From the NCBI RefSeq assembly GCF_027497215.1, contig NZ_CP114904.1, forward strand, positions 1,178,001 to 1,242,000: DNA of 64,000 nucleotides, written 5' to 3'. The notes beneath the pieces are model-generated. The model was not told the origin of the DNA and searched no databases. It saw only the letters and a program-made list of their open reading frames with translations. The stretch is from Micromonospora sp. WMMD812 (GTDB lineage: Bacteria; Actinomycetota; Actinomycetes; Mycobacteriales; Micromonosporaceae). Within the stretch, counting starts at the first letter, position 1. Each line of letters opens with the position of its first letter. Shown here one piece after another: positions 54,733 to 62,877 of this stretch. A program made the position numbers and the translations under genes.

Positions 54733-56655
54733 ATGACGAGACCAAGACACCGTCGGCTGTGGTCCACCGTGGCGATCGCGGCGATGGCTGCCGCCTTGCT
54801 CACCAGCGGCACCGCGCACGCCGCCGAGCCGCACCACGAGGAACGGGCGGTCTACACCGCGAACACGGACGGGTATTTCTGCTTCCGGATCCCGGCGATC
54901 GTGAAGGCCACCAACGGGGACCTGCTGGCGTTCGCCGAGGGCCGGGTCACCAACTGCGACGACCGGGGCAACATCGATCTGGTGCTGAAGCGGTCCCACG
55001 ACGGCGGTCGCACCTGGGGGCCGCTGCAGGTCGTCTCGCGCGGCAGCGGAGACACGCACGGCAACCCGATGCCGATCGTGGACGAACGGACCGGCCGCGT
55101 CGTACTCTTCACGACCCACAACCCGGGCACCGGAAGCGGTGGCCGCGATCCGTACCTGCAGATCAGCGATGACTACGGAGCGACCTGGAGCGCGCCGCGG
55201 AAGATGACCGAGCTGATGCGGCCAGAGTGGACCGCGTGGTACGCCACCGGTCCGGTGCACGCCATCCAACTCAAACGCGGCCCGCACACCGGGCGGCTGG
55301 TGATGAGCGCCAACCACGAGTCGTTCGCACCGGACGGGCGGCGCGTCGCCGGCGTCCACCTCGGGTACAGCGACGACGGAGGCGAGACCTGGCAGCTCGG
55401 CGCCAGCGCCGGTGGCGCCGCCGACGACATCTTCGTCAACGAGTCGACGCTGGTGGAGCTGACCGACGGACGGATCTACGTCAACGTGCGGGAAGCCGGC
55501 ACGGCCGAGGGCACCCGGGCGTACGCGATCTCCAGCGACGGCGGCGAAAACTACGACGCGCCGTTCCAGATGGCGCCCGAGCTGACGATGCCGGTCGTGC
55601 AGGGCGCGTTGCTGCGGCTCACCGCCACCGACGAGGGTGACGACCGGAACCGCATCCTGTTCTCCGGACCGGCCAATCCCGGCAAGCGCGAGGCCCTGAC
55701 GATCCGGTCCTCGTACGACGAGGCCCGGACCTGGGAGCCCTGGCAGGAAGGCAAGGTCATCAGCTGGGGCCCGGGCGGGTACTCCGACCTGGTCAAGATC
55801 GAGACCGATCCGGTCGCGGGCCCCGTGGCCGGGGTGCTGTACGAGGGTGGCGAGGCCGCCCTGTACGAGGTGATCCAGTTCGTCAGGTTCAACGAGGCGT
55901 ACCTCGACACTCCGAACGGCTCGCCGCCGGACCTACCGCCGCCACCGCAGCCGGGACCGACGACCCCGGACGCGGCACCGCGGTACGACAACACCGCCTA
56001 CGTGCGCGGCAACGCGACGTTGACCGCGGGGCGGTACGGCACCGGGCTCGCGCTCGACGGCGTCGACGACCACGTGGAGGTGCCGTACAACCCGGACGTC
56101 GACCTCGAGGACAGCCAGTTCACGATCATGACCTGGTTCCGATACAGCGAGACGACCGGCAACATCGTGATCTGGTGGTTCCACCAGGTGGGCACGGGAG
56201 CGGCGCAGATCTGGCTGCGGGCGGAACCCGCGAGCAACCGCATCCGGGGTGTCGTCGGCACCGGCCAGGGCGACGCGAACATCACCATCGCGGGCGCGTA
56301 CAACGACGGGCTCTGGCACCACGTCGCCATGCAACGCACGGCCACCCGGGTCAGGGTCCTCATCGACGGTGCCACCGTGGCCGACCTGGCCGCCCCCCGC
56401 GGTTCGGTGACCACGGGCAAGGAGTTCGGCATCCACAGCATCTTCCTCGGCCGACGGGTCGACGGCCTGAACAACCCGTTCCGCGGCACCCTCGACGAGT
56501 TCCGCATCTACGGCCGCGCCCTCACCGACGAGGAGTTGCGGGTTGTCCGGGAACGCAACGTCCCGATCGCCGGCCAGCTCCGGCTCCGCCTCCCCTTCAC
56601 GACCATCAACCACTGCGGTGGCCGCGGCGTCGGGGCCCCGGCCCCGGTCGACTGA
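54733..56655 (+). CDS. Secreted sialidase with C-terminal LamG domain
   Basis: A GH33-type exo-sialidase of 640 residues. It has a signal peptide (about 1-30, ending AHA), the catalytic propeller (about 40-390) with the FRIP motif (CFRIPAIV), and Asp-box repeats SHDGGRTW, SDDYGATW, SDDGGETW and SSDGGENY. A Pro-rich linker (PPDLPPPPQPGPTTPD) follows, then a LamG/concanavalin-like domain (about 420-610) that probably binds carbohydrate. The ATG at 54733 has GGAGGTAGGG upstream. It would release terminal sialic acids from glycoconjugates outside the cell. Confidence 0.93.
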   Translation: MTRPRHRRLWSTVAIAAMAAALLTSGTAHAAEPHHEERAVYTANTDGYFCFRIPAIVKATNGDLLAFAEGRVTNCDDRGNIDLVLKRSHDGGRTWGPLQVVSRGSGDTHGNPMPIVDERTGRVVLFTTHNPGTGSGGRDPYLQISDDYGATWSAPRKMTELMRPEWTAWYATGPVHAIQLKRGPHTGRLVMSANHESFAPDGRRVAGVHLGYSDDGGETWQLGASAGGAADDIFVNESTLVELTDGRIYVNVREAGTAEGTRAYAISSDGGENYDAPFQMAPELTMPVVQGALLRLTATDEGDDRNRILFSGPANPGKREALTIRSSYDEARTWEPWQEGKVISWGPGGYSDLVKIETDPVAGPVAGVLYEGGEAALYEVIQFVRFNEAYLDTPNGSPPDLPPPPQPGPTTPDAAPRYDNTAYVRGNATLTAGRYGTGLALDGVDDHVEVPYNPDVDLEDSQFTIMTWFRYSETTGNIVIWWFHQVGTGAAQIWLRAEPASNRIRGVVGTGQGDANITIAGAYNDGLWHHVAMQRTATRVRVLIDGATVADLAAPRGSVTTGKEFGIHSIFLGRRVDGLNNPFRGTLDEFRIYGRALTDEELRVVRERNVPIAGQLRLRLPFTTINHCGGRGVGAPAPVD

Positions 56656-56678
56656 GGCTCGACCGGCACGGTGCTGGA

Positions 56679-56717
56679 GGGGCTGGGATGACGGCCGTCG
56701 GCCGTCATCCCAGCCCC
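56679..56717 (+). terminator. Perfect hairpin after the sialidase gene
   Basis: 18-bp perfect arms (56679-56696 and 56700-56717) with a 3-nt loop lie 23 bp beyond the sialidase stop. Confidence 0.85.
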
Positions 56718-56847
56718 GCTCGGCCCAGCGCCTCGGTCAGCACGCGACCCCGACTCGGCACCGTGTAGTCGCGGTGATGGGCGGCATTCTGCGCTACCCG
56801 AGGAACTCGGTTTCACGCCGGTCGGTCCGGGAGGGAGGATGGTGCCG

Positions 56848-57867
56848 ATGACTGACGAGGACGTGGCGTGGTACGAGCGGCTGCTCGAAACGAAGCCGGA
56901 TCTGGTCGACTTCGCAACTTGCTGGACGGTCGTCCAGCCGTTGACCAAGCCGGTCACCGTGCCCGAGGCGGCCCGCCGGCTCGGCGGGAACCCGGCCGAC
57001 ATCGAGGAACGAGCCGGGTGGGACTTCGAGGAACCCGACGGGACGGCGCACCTGCACCAGGTGGGGCCCGCCGTGGTCATGGTCCAGACCGCGGGTTGCG
57101 AGGGCGTGCGCGACGAGGCTCTGCGATGGTTGTCCGACGGTGCCGCGGTGCACAGCTCGTGGTGGGGCGCCGCCAACGGGCGCAGTTTCCTCTGCTACGC
57201 CGCCTTCGGCCGGGTGCTCACCCGGCTGGAAAGCCTCGACGACGACCAGCCCACCGGCGAGCAACCCACGGCCCTCGACGAGGATCGCGACCCGCTGCGC
57301 GACGACCTGGACTATCCCGCCCAGCTGGCGTTCGTCGAGCGGCGCACCGGCATCCGGCTGGACCCCTCCTGGTTGGACCAGCCACACCCGACGGTGGTGC
57401 TGCGCACACCGATCCCGGACGACCCACGCCCACCGGGCATGTTCGGCGCGGCGGATCCGGACCTGGCGGCCATGCTGCTGCTGGCCGGCGAGTCGACGCA
57501 GCGCGCCGCGCTGCGCTGGGTGCTCGACATGCTCGCGGATGAGCAGGACCTGCGTGGCGAGCCTGCGGTCGGCGCGGTCCTCGACGCGTTGCCGCAAGGC
57601 TGGCCCGCCGGCGACGACCTGTCACACCAGCTGCACGGGCTGCAGGTCCGGCTGACGCAGGAGGTCAACGCCAGCCCCGGAGGGTCGCCGGAGCGCTGGC
57701 GACGGTATTACCGCATGCGCGCGGGCGAAGCGTTCGCGGCGACGGTAGCCCGTTCCCGTGGCCGGTCGGACCCACCGGACACCCTGTGGTTTGCCCAGCA
57801 GGCGTTTCAGCAGCGGTGGCCAGCCATCCGCGCGGAACTGTGGCGGCGGGCGCGGCCTCCCCGGTAA
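56848..57867 (+). CDS. DUF6461-like protein of unknown function
   Basis: This is 339 residues from the ATG at 56848. The first half contains FATCWTVVQPLTKPVTVPEAARRLGG and WSDG/WWGAANGRSFLCYAAFGRVLTRLE-like segments reminiscent of DUF6461. The second half is helical and ends in an Arg-rich stretch. There is no signal peptide or membrane helix. A strong GGGAGGGAGG sits just before ATG 56839, so that start (three residues longer) is nearly as likely. Confidence 0.7.
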   Translation: MTDEDVAWYERLLETKPDLVDFATCWTVVQPLTKPVTVPEAARRLGGNPADIEERAGWDFEEPDGTAHLHQVGPAVVMVQTAGCEGVRDEALRWLSDGAAVHSSWWGAANGRSFLCYAAFGRVLTRLESLDDDQPTGEQPTALDEDRDPLRDDLDYPAQLAFVERRTGIRLDPSWLDQPHPTVVLRTPIPDDPRPPGMFGAADPDLAAMLLLAGESTQRAALRWVLDMLADEQDLRGEPAVGAVLDALPQGWPAGDDLSHQLHGLQVRLTQEVNASPGGSPERWRRYYRMRAGEAFAATVARSRGRSDPPDTLWFAQQAFQQRWPAIRAELWRRARPPR

Positions 57868-57945
57868 CGGCCGTTCGCACGACAAGCCGGGTCACCGCGA
57901 CCGAGAGTGATAGTCGGTAGGTGCACGAGGCTAAGGAGACCCGGC

Positions 57946-58386
57946 ATGACGATCCAGCGGATGGACAACGTCCTGATCGTTGTCGACGACCTTGACGCTG
58001 TTGTGGCGTTCTTCGTCGAACTTGGCATGGAGTTGGAGGGCAGGGCGCCAGTCGAGGGACGTTGGGTCGAGCGTGTCATCGGGATCGATGACGTCCGACA
58101 GGATGTCGCGATGCTGCGGACCCCGGACGGCCACGGCCGGATCGAGCTGGCGATGTTCCACACGCCGAAGGCGATCAGCGCCGAGCCGAAGGATGCGCCG
58201 GCGAACACGCTGGGCATCCGTCGCATCATGTTCGCCGTCGACGACATCGAGGACGTCGTTGCCCGCCTGCGTACCCACGGCGCCGAACTCGTCGGCGAGC
58301 TGGCGCAGTACGAGGACAGCTACCGGCTCTGCTACGTCCGTGGCCCGGAGGGCATCGTCGTCGGGCTGGCCGAACAGCTCAGCTGA
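57946..58386 (+). CDS. Single-domain VOC protein
   Basis: This 146-residue glyoxalase/bleomycin-resistance-fold protein has the paired modules MDNVLIVVDDLDAVVAFFVEL and IRRIMFAVDDIEDVVARLRTHG. Candidate metal ligands include His in the first module region (ELAMFHTP) and the Glu in RGPEGIVVGLAEQL. AAGGAG precedes its ATG. The substrate is unknown. Confidence 0.87.
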   Translation: MTIQRMDNVLIVVDDLDAVVAFFVELGMELEGRAPVEGRWVERVIGIDDVRQDVAMLRTPDGHGRIELAMFHTPKAISAEPKDAPANTLGIRRIMFAVDDIEDVVARLRTHGAELVGELAQYEDSYRLCYVRGPEGIVVGLAEQLS

Positions 58387-58411
58387 GGTCGGCTTGGTTG
58401 ATCATTGAGCG

Positions 58412-59407
58412 GTGATGAACCCTGCTGCTCTGACTGCCGACCTCGGTGCGTTCTCGTTGGCCGTTCCGCCGCTGTTTGCCGCGCTGGCTCCGGCGCGGAA
58501 CATCCTCATCGCCGGAGCGGGCGGGGGCTTCGACGTGTACGCCGGGCTGCCGTTGGCGTTCACCCTGTGGCGCGGCGGCGCCCAGGTGCATCTGGCCAGC
58601 CTGTCCTTCTCCGAGCTCGAGTTGATCGACCAGGAGGCGTGGGTAGCGGAGCACGTCGCGGCGGTGCGGCCCGGCACCACCAGCCCGGACTGGTACTTCC
58701 CCGAACGGACGCTCGCCCGGTGGCTGGCGGCTCAGGAGCTGCCGTCGACCGTGTACGCCTTTCCGCCGCTCGGTGTCCAACCGCTTCGGGCGGCGTACCG
58801 GCACCTGGTCGAACAACTCAACATCGATGCGGTCGTGCTGGTCGACGGCGGCACCGACGTCCTGCTGCGCGGCGACGAAAGCGATCTCGGCACCCCGGTG
58901 GAGGACATCACCAGCCTGGCCGCCGTGCGCGGGCTGGACGTGCCGGTCAAGCTGGTGACCAGTCTCGGCTTCGGCATCGACGCGTACGACGGCGTCAACC
59001 ACGTCCAGGTGCTGGAGAACCTCGCCGCCCTCGACCGCGACGGCGGCTACCTCGGCGCCCTGTCCATCCCCGGTTCCAGCCGGGAGGCGGCGCTGTACCG
59101 CGATGCTGTCGCCGACGCCCTGGCCGCCACCCCGAACCGGCCGAGCATCGTCCAGGGACAGATCGCCGCCGCCACCAGCGGCGCGTTCGGAGACGTCCGG
59201 TTCAGCCGGCGCACCGGAGACGGGGACCTGTTCGTCAACCCGCTGATGGCGATCTACTTCACCGTCGACCTCGACAAACTCGCCGCCCGATGCCTGTACC
59301 TTGACCGCATCGAGAACACGGTCGGCAGGCGACAGGTCATCACGCGCATCCACGCGTTCCGCGACGAACTCCTCAACGCACGCGTCCCCCGCGCGTTCCC
59401 CCACTGA
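58412..59407 (+). CDS. DUF1152 domain protein
   Basis: This 331-residue cytosolic protein has an N-terminal glycine-rich motif (ILIAGAGGGFDVYAGLPLAF), VVLVDGGTDVLLRGDES in the middle, and a C-terminal segment (FFTVDLDKL-like YFTVDLDKLAARCLYL). These are the marks of DUF1152, whose function is not known; a nucleotide-binding fold is likely. GTG 58412 or ATG 58415 may be used. It follows the VOC gene by 25 bp, possibly in one transcript. Confidence 0.82.
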   Translation: MMNPAALTADLGAFSLAVPPLFAALAPARNILIAGAGGGFDVYAGLPLAFTLWRGGAQVHLASLSFSELELIDQEAWVAEHVAAVRPGTTSPDWYFPERTLARWLAAQELPSTVYAFPPLGVQPLRAAYRHLVEQLNIDAVVLVDGGTDVLLRGDESDLGTPVEDITSLAAVRGLDVPVKLVTSLGFGIDAYDGVNHVQVLENLAALDRDGGYLGALSIPGSSREAALYRDAVADALAATPNRPSIVQGQIAAATSGAFGDVRFSRRTGDGDLFVNPLMAIYFTVDLDKLAARCLYLDRIENTVGRRQVITRIHAFRDELLNARVPRAFPH

Positions 59408-59578
59408 ACGCCCGCGGCCAGCCCGCCGACGCGCACCTCCCACCGCGGCTGCCCCCAATGCCCTCCGGGCCGACACCACCGTCGTCCACCTGCTCATCGA
59501 CGGCGTCCGACTCAAAACCGTCCCTCACGGCTGTGCTACCCATTGACGCAGTCGGGACGGATTCGGGAGGCTGTCTCG

Positions 59579-60334
59579 ATGCCTGCCGCGTACGCCCACA
59601 GTGACCAGTTCCGTGGTGCCCACATCCACCTCTGCGATCTTGCCGGCCTTGAGATTCGCGATTGCGAGGTCAGCGGCCTGAAGATCGTGGACTGCTACGG
59701 GGGCGACGTCTACCTCGGTGGCGCCTTCGAGCGTCTCGTTGTTAACGACGTCGACGTGACTGCCTACGTCGAGGCCGAGCTCGACCGGCAGCATCCCACG
59801 CGGGTGCTGGCGCGTGACGCCGCGTCCCCCGTCGACTACCGGACTGCTTGGGATGCCATCGAGACGCAGTGGGAGGCGACGCTCGACCGCGCCAGACTGC
59901 TGCCCGAGGCCAAGCTGCACGAGCAGGTCAACGGCGAGTGGTCGTTCGTCGAGACCCAACGGCACCTGCTGATGGCCGGCGATGCCTGGCTTGGTAACGC
60001 CGTGCTCGAGGAGGATGCGCCGTATCACCGGTTGGGCCTTCCGCACGGCGGGATGCCGCCCGACACAGCGGCGAAGCTCGGCCTCACCCTCGACGCCACC
60101 CCGACGCTCGACGAGGTACTCGCGCCGCGGCTCGCCCGCATGGCCACGATGCGGCGTGTCGTCGACGGGCTGACCGAGACCGAGCTCGATCGGGTGTGTG
60201 GTCGCAAGCCGGCGGACCCATATCCAGACCAGGAGTACGTCGTGCGCCGCTGCCTCACGGTGGTGCTCAAGGAAGAGGCCGAGCATCACCGTTACGCGGT
60301 ACGCGACCTCGCCGTGCTTGAGGCCGGTGCCTGA
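59579..60334 (+). CDS. DinB_2-type protein with pentapeptide-like N-terminus
   Basis: This is 251 residues from the ATG at 59579 (GGGAGG upstream). Residues about 10-60 form short repeats such as FRGAHIHLCDLAGLEIRDCE, like a brief pentapeptide-repeat coil. A DinB-like helical bundle follows, with QRHLLMAGDAWLG and LKEEAEHHRYAVRDL carrying possible metal-binding His. This fused layout is recurrent in actinobacteria. Its enzymatic role is unknown. Confidence 0.82.
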   Translation: MPAAYAHSDQFRGAHIHLCDLAGLEIRDCEVSGLKIVDCYGGDVYLGGAFERLVVNDVDVTAYVEAELDRQHPTRVLARDAASPVDYRTAWDAIETQWEATLDRARLLPEAKLHEQVNGEWSFVETQRHLLMAGDAWLGNAVLEEDAPYHRLGLPHGGMPPDTAAKLGLTLDATPTLDEVLAPRLARMATMRRVVDGLTETELDRVCGRKPADPYPDQEYVVRRCLTVVLKEEAEHHRYAVRDLAVLEAGA

Positions 60335-60642
60335 ACAGGTCAGAGCGTTTGCCCCGACTACTTGGCGTTGCAATGTGGAAGGCCCTCGGCATACTAACGT
60401 CAACCGGACCGAACGGCCCCTGACCTGCGCTGGGCTTTGCCGTCGATCGTCATCGTTGGTCGCCGTTGGTTCACCTCAGACGGCCTGTAGACGGCATGAT
60501 CTTGAAATTCCCTCGGCGTTGCCGGGATGGCCGCTTATCCCCCAGAGATTGGCAGCCGGGTTCCGTTCGGCGCGCACCGCTGATCGGTGGTCCGGTACCG
60601 CTCTGACGTCTACCGCAGGCCTCGCCGGGGCTGAGAAGGCTC
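60335..60642. other. Gap without a recognised gene
   Basis: These 308 bp lie between the convergent DinB-type and MFS genes. I see no open frame with family features and no clear long hairpin. The base composition is somewhat less GC-biased than in flanking genes. Confidence 0.6.
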
Positions 60643-61974
60643 TCATGCCGTCTCTCCTGCTGTCGTTCCGGCCAAAGGGGCGTCGGGGTAAGTGGGCGGT
60701 CGGAGAGCGTGTGCGTGCACCGACCAGGCGAGCGGAAGTGCGACCAGGACCACTGCCTGGATCGCGAGCAACGCCGCGACGATGCCCCAACGGTCTGCCA
60801 CCAGGCCGACCCCCACGGCGACGAGCGCGTACAGCACGCTGCCGAGCAGCGACCCGAGCGAACCCATCGTCGCGCGTTCCCGATCGGTGAACTCGCGCTG
60901 CAGCAACGTCTGCTGGGCGATCGTCGACATGCCGTAGGCCGGTGACCCAAGCAGCACGGGCGAAAATACCGTCGGCTTGACCAGCGCCACGAAGTTCGCC
61001 ACGTTGTCGAACAGCTCACCGAACAGCAAAGTGCGGGCCGCGCCCACCCGGCCGATCACCCAACCACTGACGCGGAAACCGACGAAGGCCACGCCATGGC
61101 CGAAGGTGCGCCACAGGCCCAGCGCCCAGAGCGGCCACAGCCCTGCCACGAAAACAGGCGACAACTGAGCCGCGCTTTCGCTGCTGTAACGAAGCGCCGA
61201 CACCAGAGTCATCCGGCGGAGCACCGGATTACGGCGGAGGCCGCGCAGGGCCGATCCGAGATGCACCAGCACGTTCGATTCCAGCGGGCCGTGCACCCGC
61301 GGTTCCCGGACCCGCAAGGCGACGAGCACGCACAGCACCTGCGGCACGACCGACAGCACGACCACCGCACGCAGCGACCACGCGCCGGCGACCACGCCAC
61401 CTATGGCTGCCGCCAGCGCGAGCGCGAGCTGGAACATCGAGTTCACACGGCCCGAGTGCCGGGGGAACTCCTCCTCCCGGTCGGCTCCGAGCAGAGTGTC
61501 GTACAGAAGCGCGTCGTTGTTGCCGCTCCACAGTGAGGTCGCCAATCCCTCCAGCACAACAGCTGCCAGGAGGAGGCCGTAGCCGGAAGCGCCGGCGTAC
61601 CCGAGGTGGGCGGCCACCATGACGACGGCACCGGCGATCATCGTGCCGCGACGCCCGAGCCGGTCGGCGAGCACGCCGGTGGGGACTTCGAACGCCGCGG
61701 AGGACAGCATTTTCAGCGCCAGCAGGCTTGCGGCGGCTGTGTACGAGCCGGTGACCTGCGCGAAGTAGATGACCATGATTGGCCCGTACATGCGGAAGTC
61801 GCCGAGGAAGTTGAACCAGCCCAGCAGGCGAACGTTGCGGCTGACGGTCTCATCAGCATGGTGTGGAGCAGCCGGAGCTGACCTGAGCCGTCGAGTTCTC
61901 CTCCCGAACGGGGAAGTGATCAGGCGTTGGAGAAAGACAAGGACACGGTGAATCGAGGAACGATGAGCGGACAC
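60643..61974 (-). CDS. MFS transporter
   Basis: This 443-residue transporter has about twelve helices. The motif-A loop after helix 2 reads GVLADRLGRRGTMIAGAVVM. A short loop containing EPRVHGPLESN separates the halves. The GTG at 61974 has GGGAG 7 nt upstream. A TTG at 62019 extends the frame, but without support. The substrate is unknown. It resembles actinobacterial multidrug-type exporters. Confidence 0.85.
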   Translation of the reverse strand: MSAHRSSIHRVLVFLQRLITSPFGRRTRRLRSAPAAPHHADETVSRNVRLLGWFNFLGDFRMYGPIMVIYFAQVTGSYTAAASLLALKMLSSAAFEVPTGVLADRLGRRGTMIAGAVVMVAAHLGYAGASGYGLLLAAVVLEGLATSLWSGNNDALLYDTLLGADREEEFPRHSGRVNSMFQLALALAAAIGGVVAGAWSLRAVVVLSVVPQVLCVLVALRVREPRVHGPLESNVLVHLGSALRGLRRNPVLRRMTLVSALRYSSESAAQLSPVFVAGLWPLWALGLWRTFGHGVAFVGFRVSGWVIGRVGAARTLLFGELFDNVANFVALVKPTVFSPVLLGSPAYGMSTIAQQTLLQREFTDRERATMGSLGSLLGSVLYALVAVGVGLVADRWGIVAALLAIQAVVLVALPLAWSVHAHALRPPTYPDAPLAGTTAGETA

Positions 61975-62877
61975 AGCAGAGCTCCCGGAAAGGCGAACGG
62001 AGACGCCGAAAAGCGCCAAGGGCCGGTGACACGTGTCACCTCGCCCCGGCGACCGGGATGTGGGCTGAGTTCGCTACACGCGCGGCGTTACAAGCCTGCG
62101 ACTGCGGTCACCAAGGGGCGAATGGAAGCTCCAACCGATGACTTAGACATCAGTGCTCCTCAATTCCCAGGCGGACGGTTCCGCAACAGCTCCAACCCTA
62201 GCGACTCAAGTTCTACGTGTCCGTCGATTTATTGACCTGCATCTGCTGGCTCCGCCTGGACGAACGTCCTCACCCACCGGCCACGGCTCACGGCTCACGG
62301 CTATCCGGTCGCATGGAGGACCAGTTCCACGTCGCCGACTCGGCGCTCGGCGCCGCCGTAGTGACGGCGGTCGCCGCGATCGCGCCCACGCTGATCGCGC
62401 CTGGTCAGGCCAGCAATGGAGCCAACGGACCGGCGCCCGGATCGCGCCGATCGTGCTCGCCCTGGAGCCATCCCCTCGGCCTTCGTCCGCACCTTGTGGA
62501 GCAGGTGGGGGCTGCCCGGTCAAGGTGGAGCACACCACCGTCTGAACGACCTTGACCGGGCAGCCCCCACCTGCTCGGCTCTGCCCGGACGACGGTTGAC
62601 GGGATGGCGCCACCATCCCAGAGCGCCTGAGCGCCCCGCCGGAGGCACTGCCCGTGTCTCGACGTACTGAAGCCCCGGATCTGCCATCGACCATGGCGGC
62701 CCGAGGCTTCGTCGTATGTCGCGCCGCCGGCGGGCTAACACCGGCGCGCTGGCGGCCGAAGGCCAGAGGCGCGGCGGCGGGCCATCGGCCCGGTCCAGGT
62801 TCGGCGGCGCGAGGGGCCCGCGACGCGGGCCGCCTTGATCCCGTACAGAAATTCCTCACAGGAGACGAGACCACTAG
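61975..62877. other. Gene-poor stretch before the insertion sequence
   Basis: About 900 bp with no supportable gene. Open frames here lack recognisable domains and ribosome sites and overlap one another. The stretch holds the long inverted repeat at 62499-62576 and short tandem copies of CACGGCT near 62281-62300. It is probably the scarred flank of the mobile element. Confidence 0.55.
62499..62576. repeat. Long perfect inverted repeat
   Basis: Two perfect 28-bp arms (62499-62526 and 62549-62576) are separated by 22 bp. The arms are GC-rich and would form a very stable hairpin. No gene with convincing coding evidence lies immediately upstream on either strand, so it is not an obvious terminator. 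It could be a relic of a mobile element or a non-coding RNA structure. Confidence 0.8.

Noticed and set aside
62206..62874. Open frames of 100-220 codons on both strands
   Set aside because: They overlap one another, lack ribosome sites and domains, and contain the inverted repeat; better explained as non-coding.
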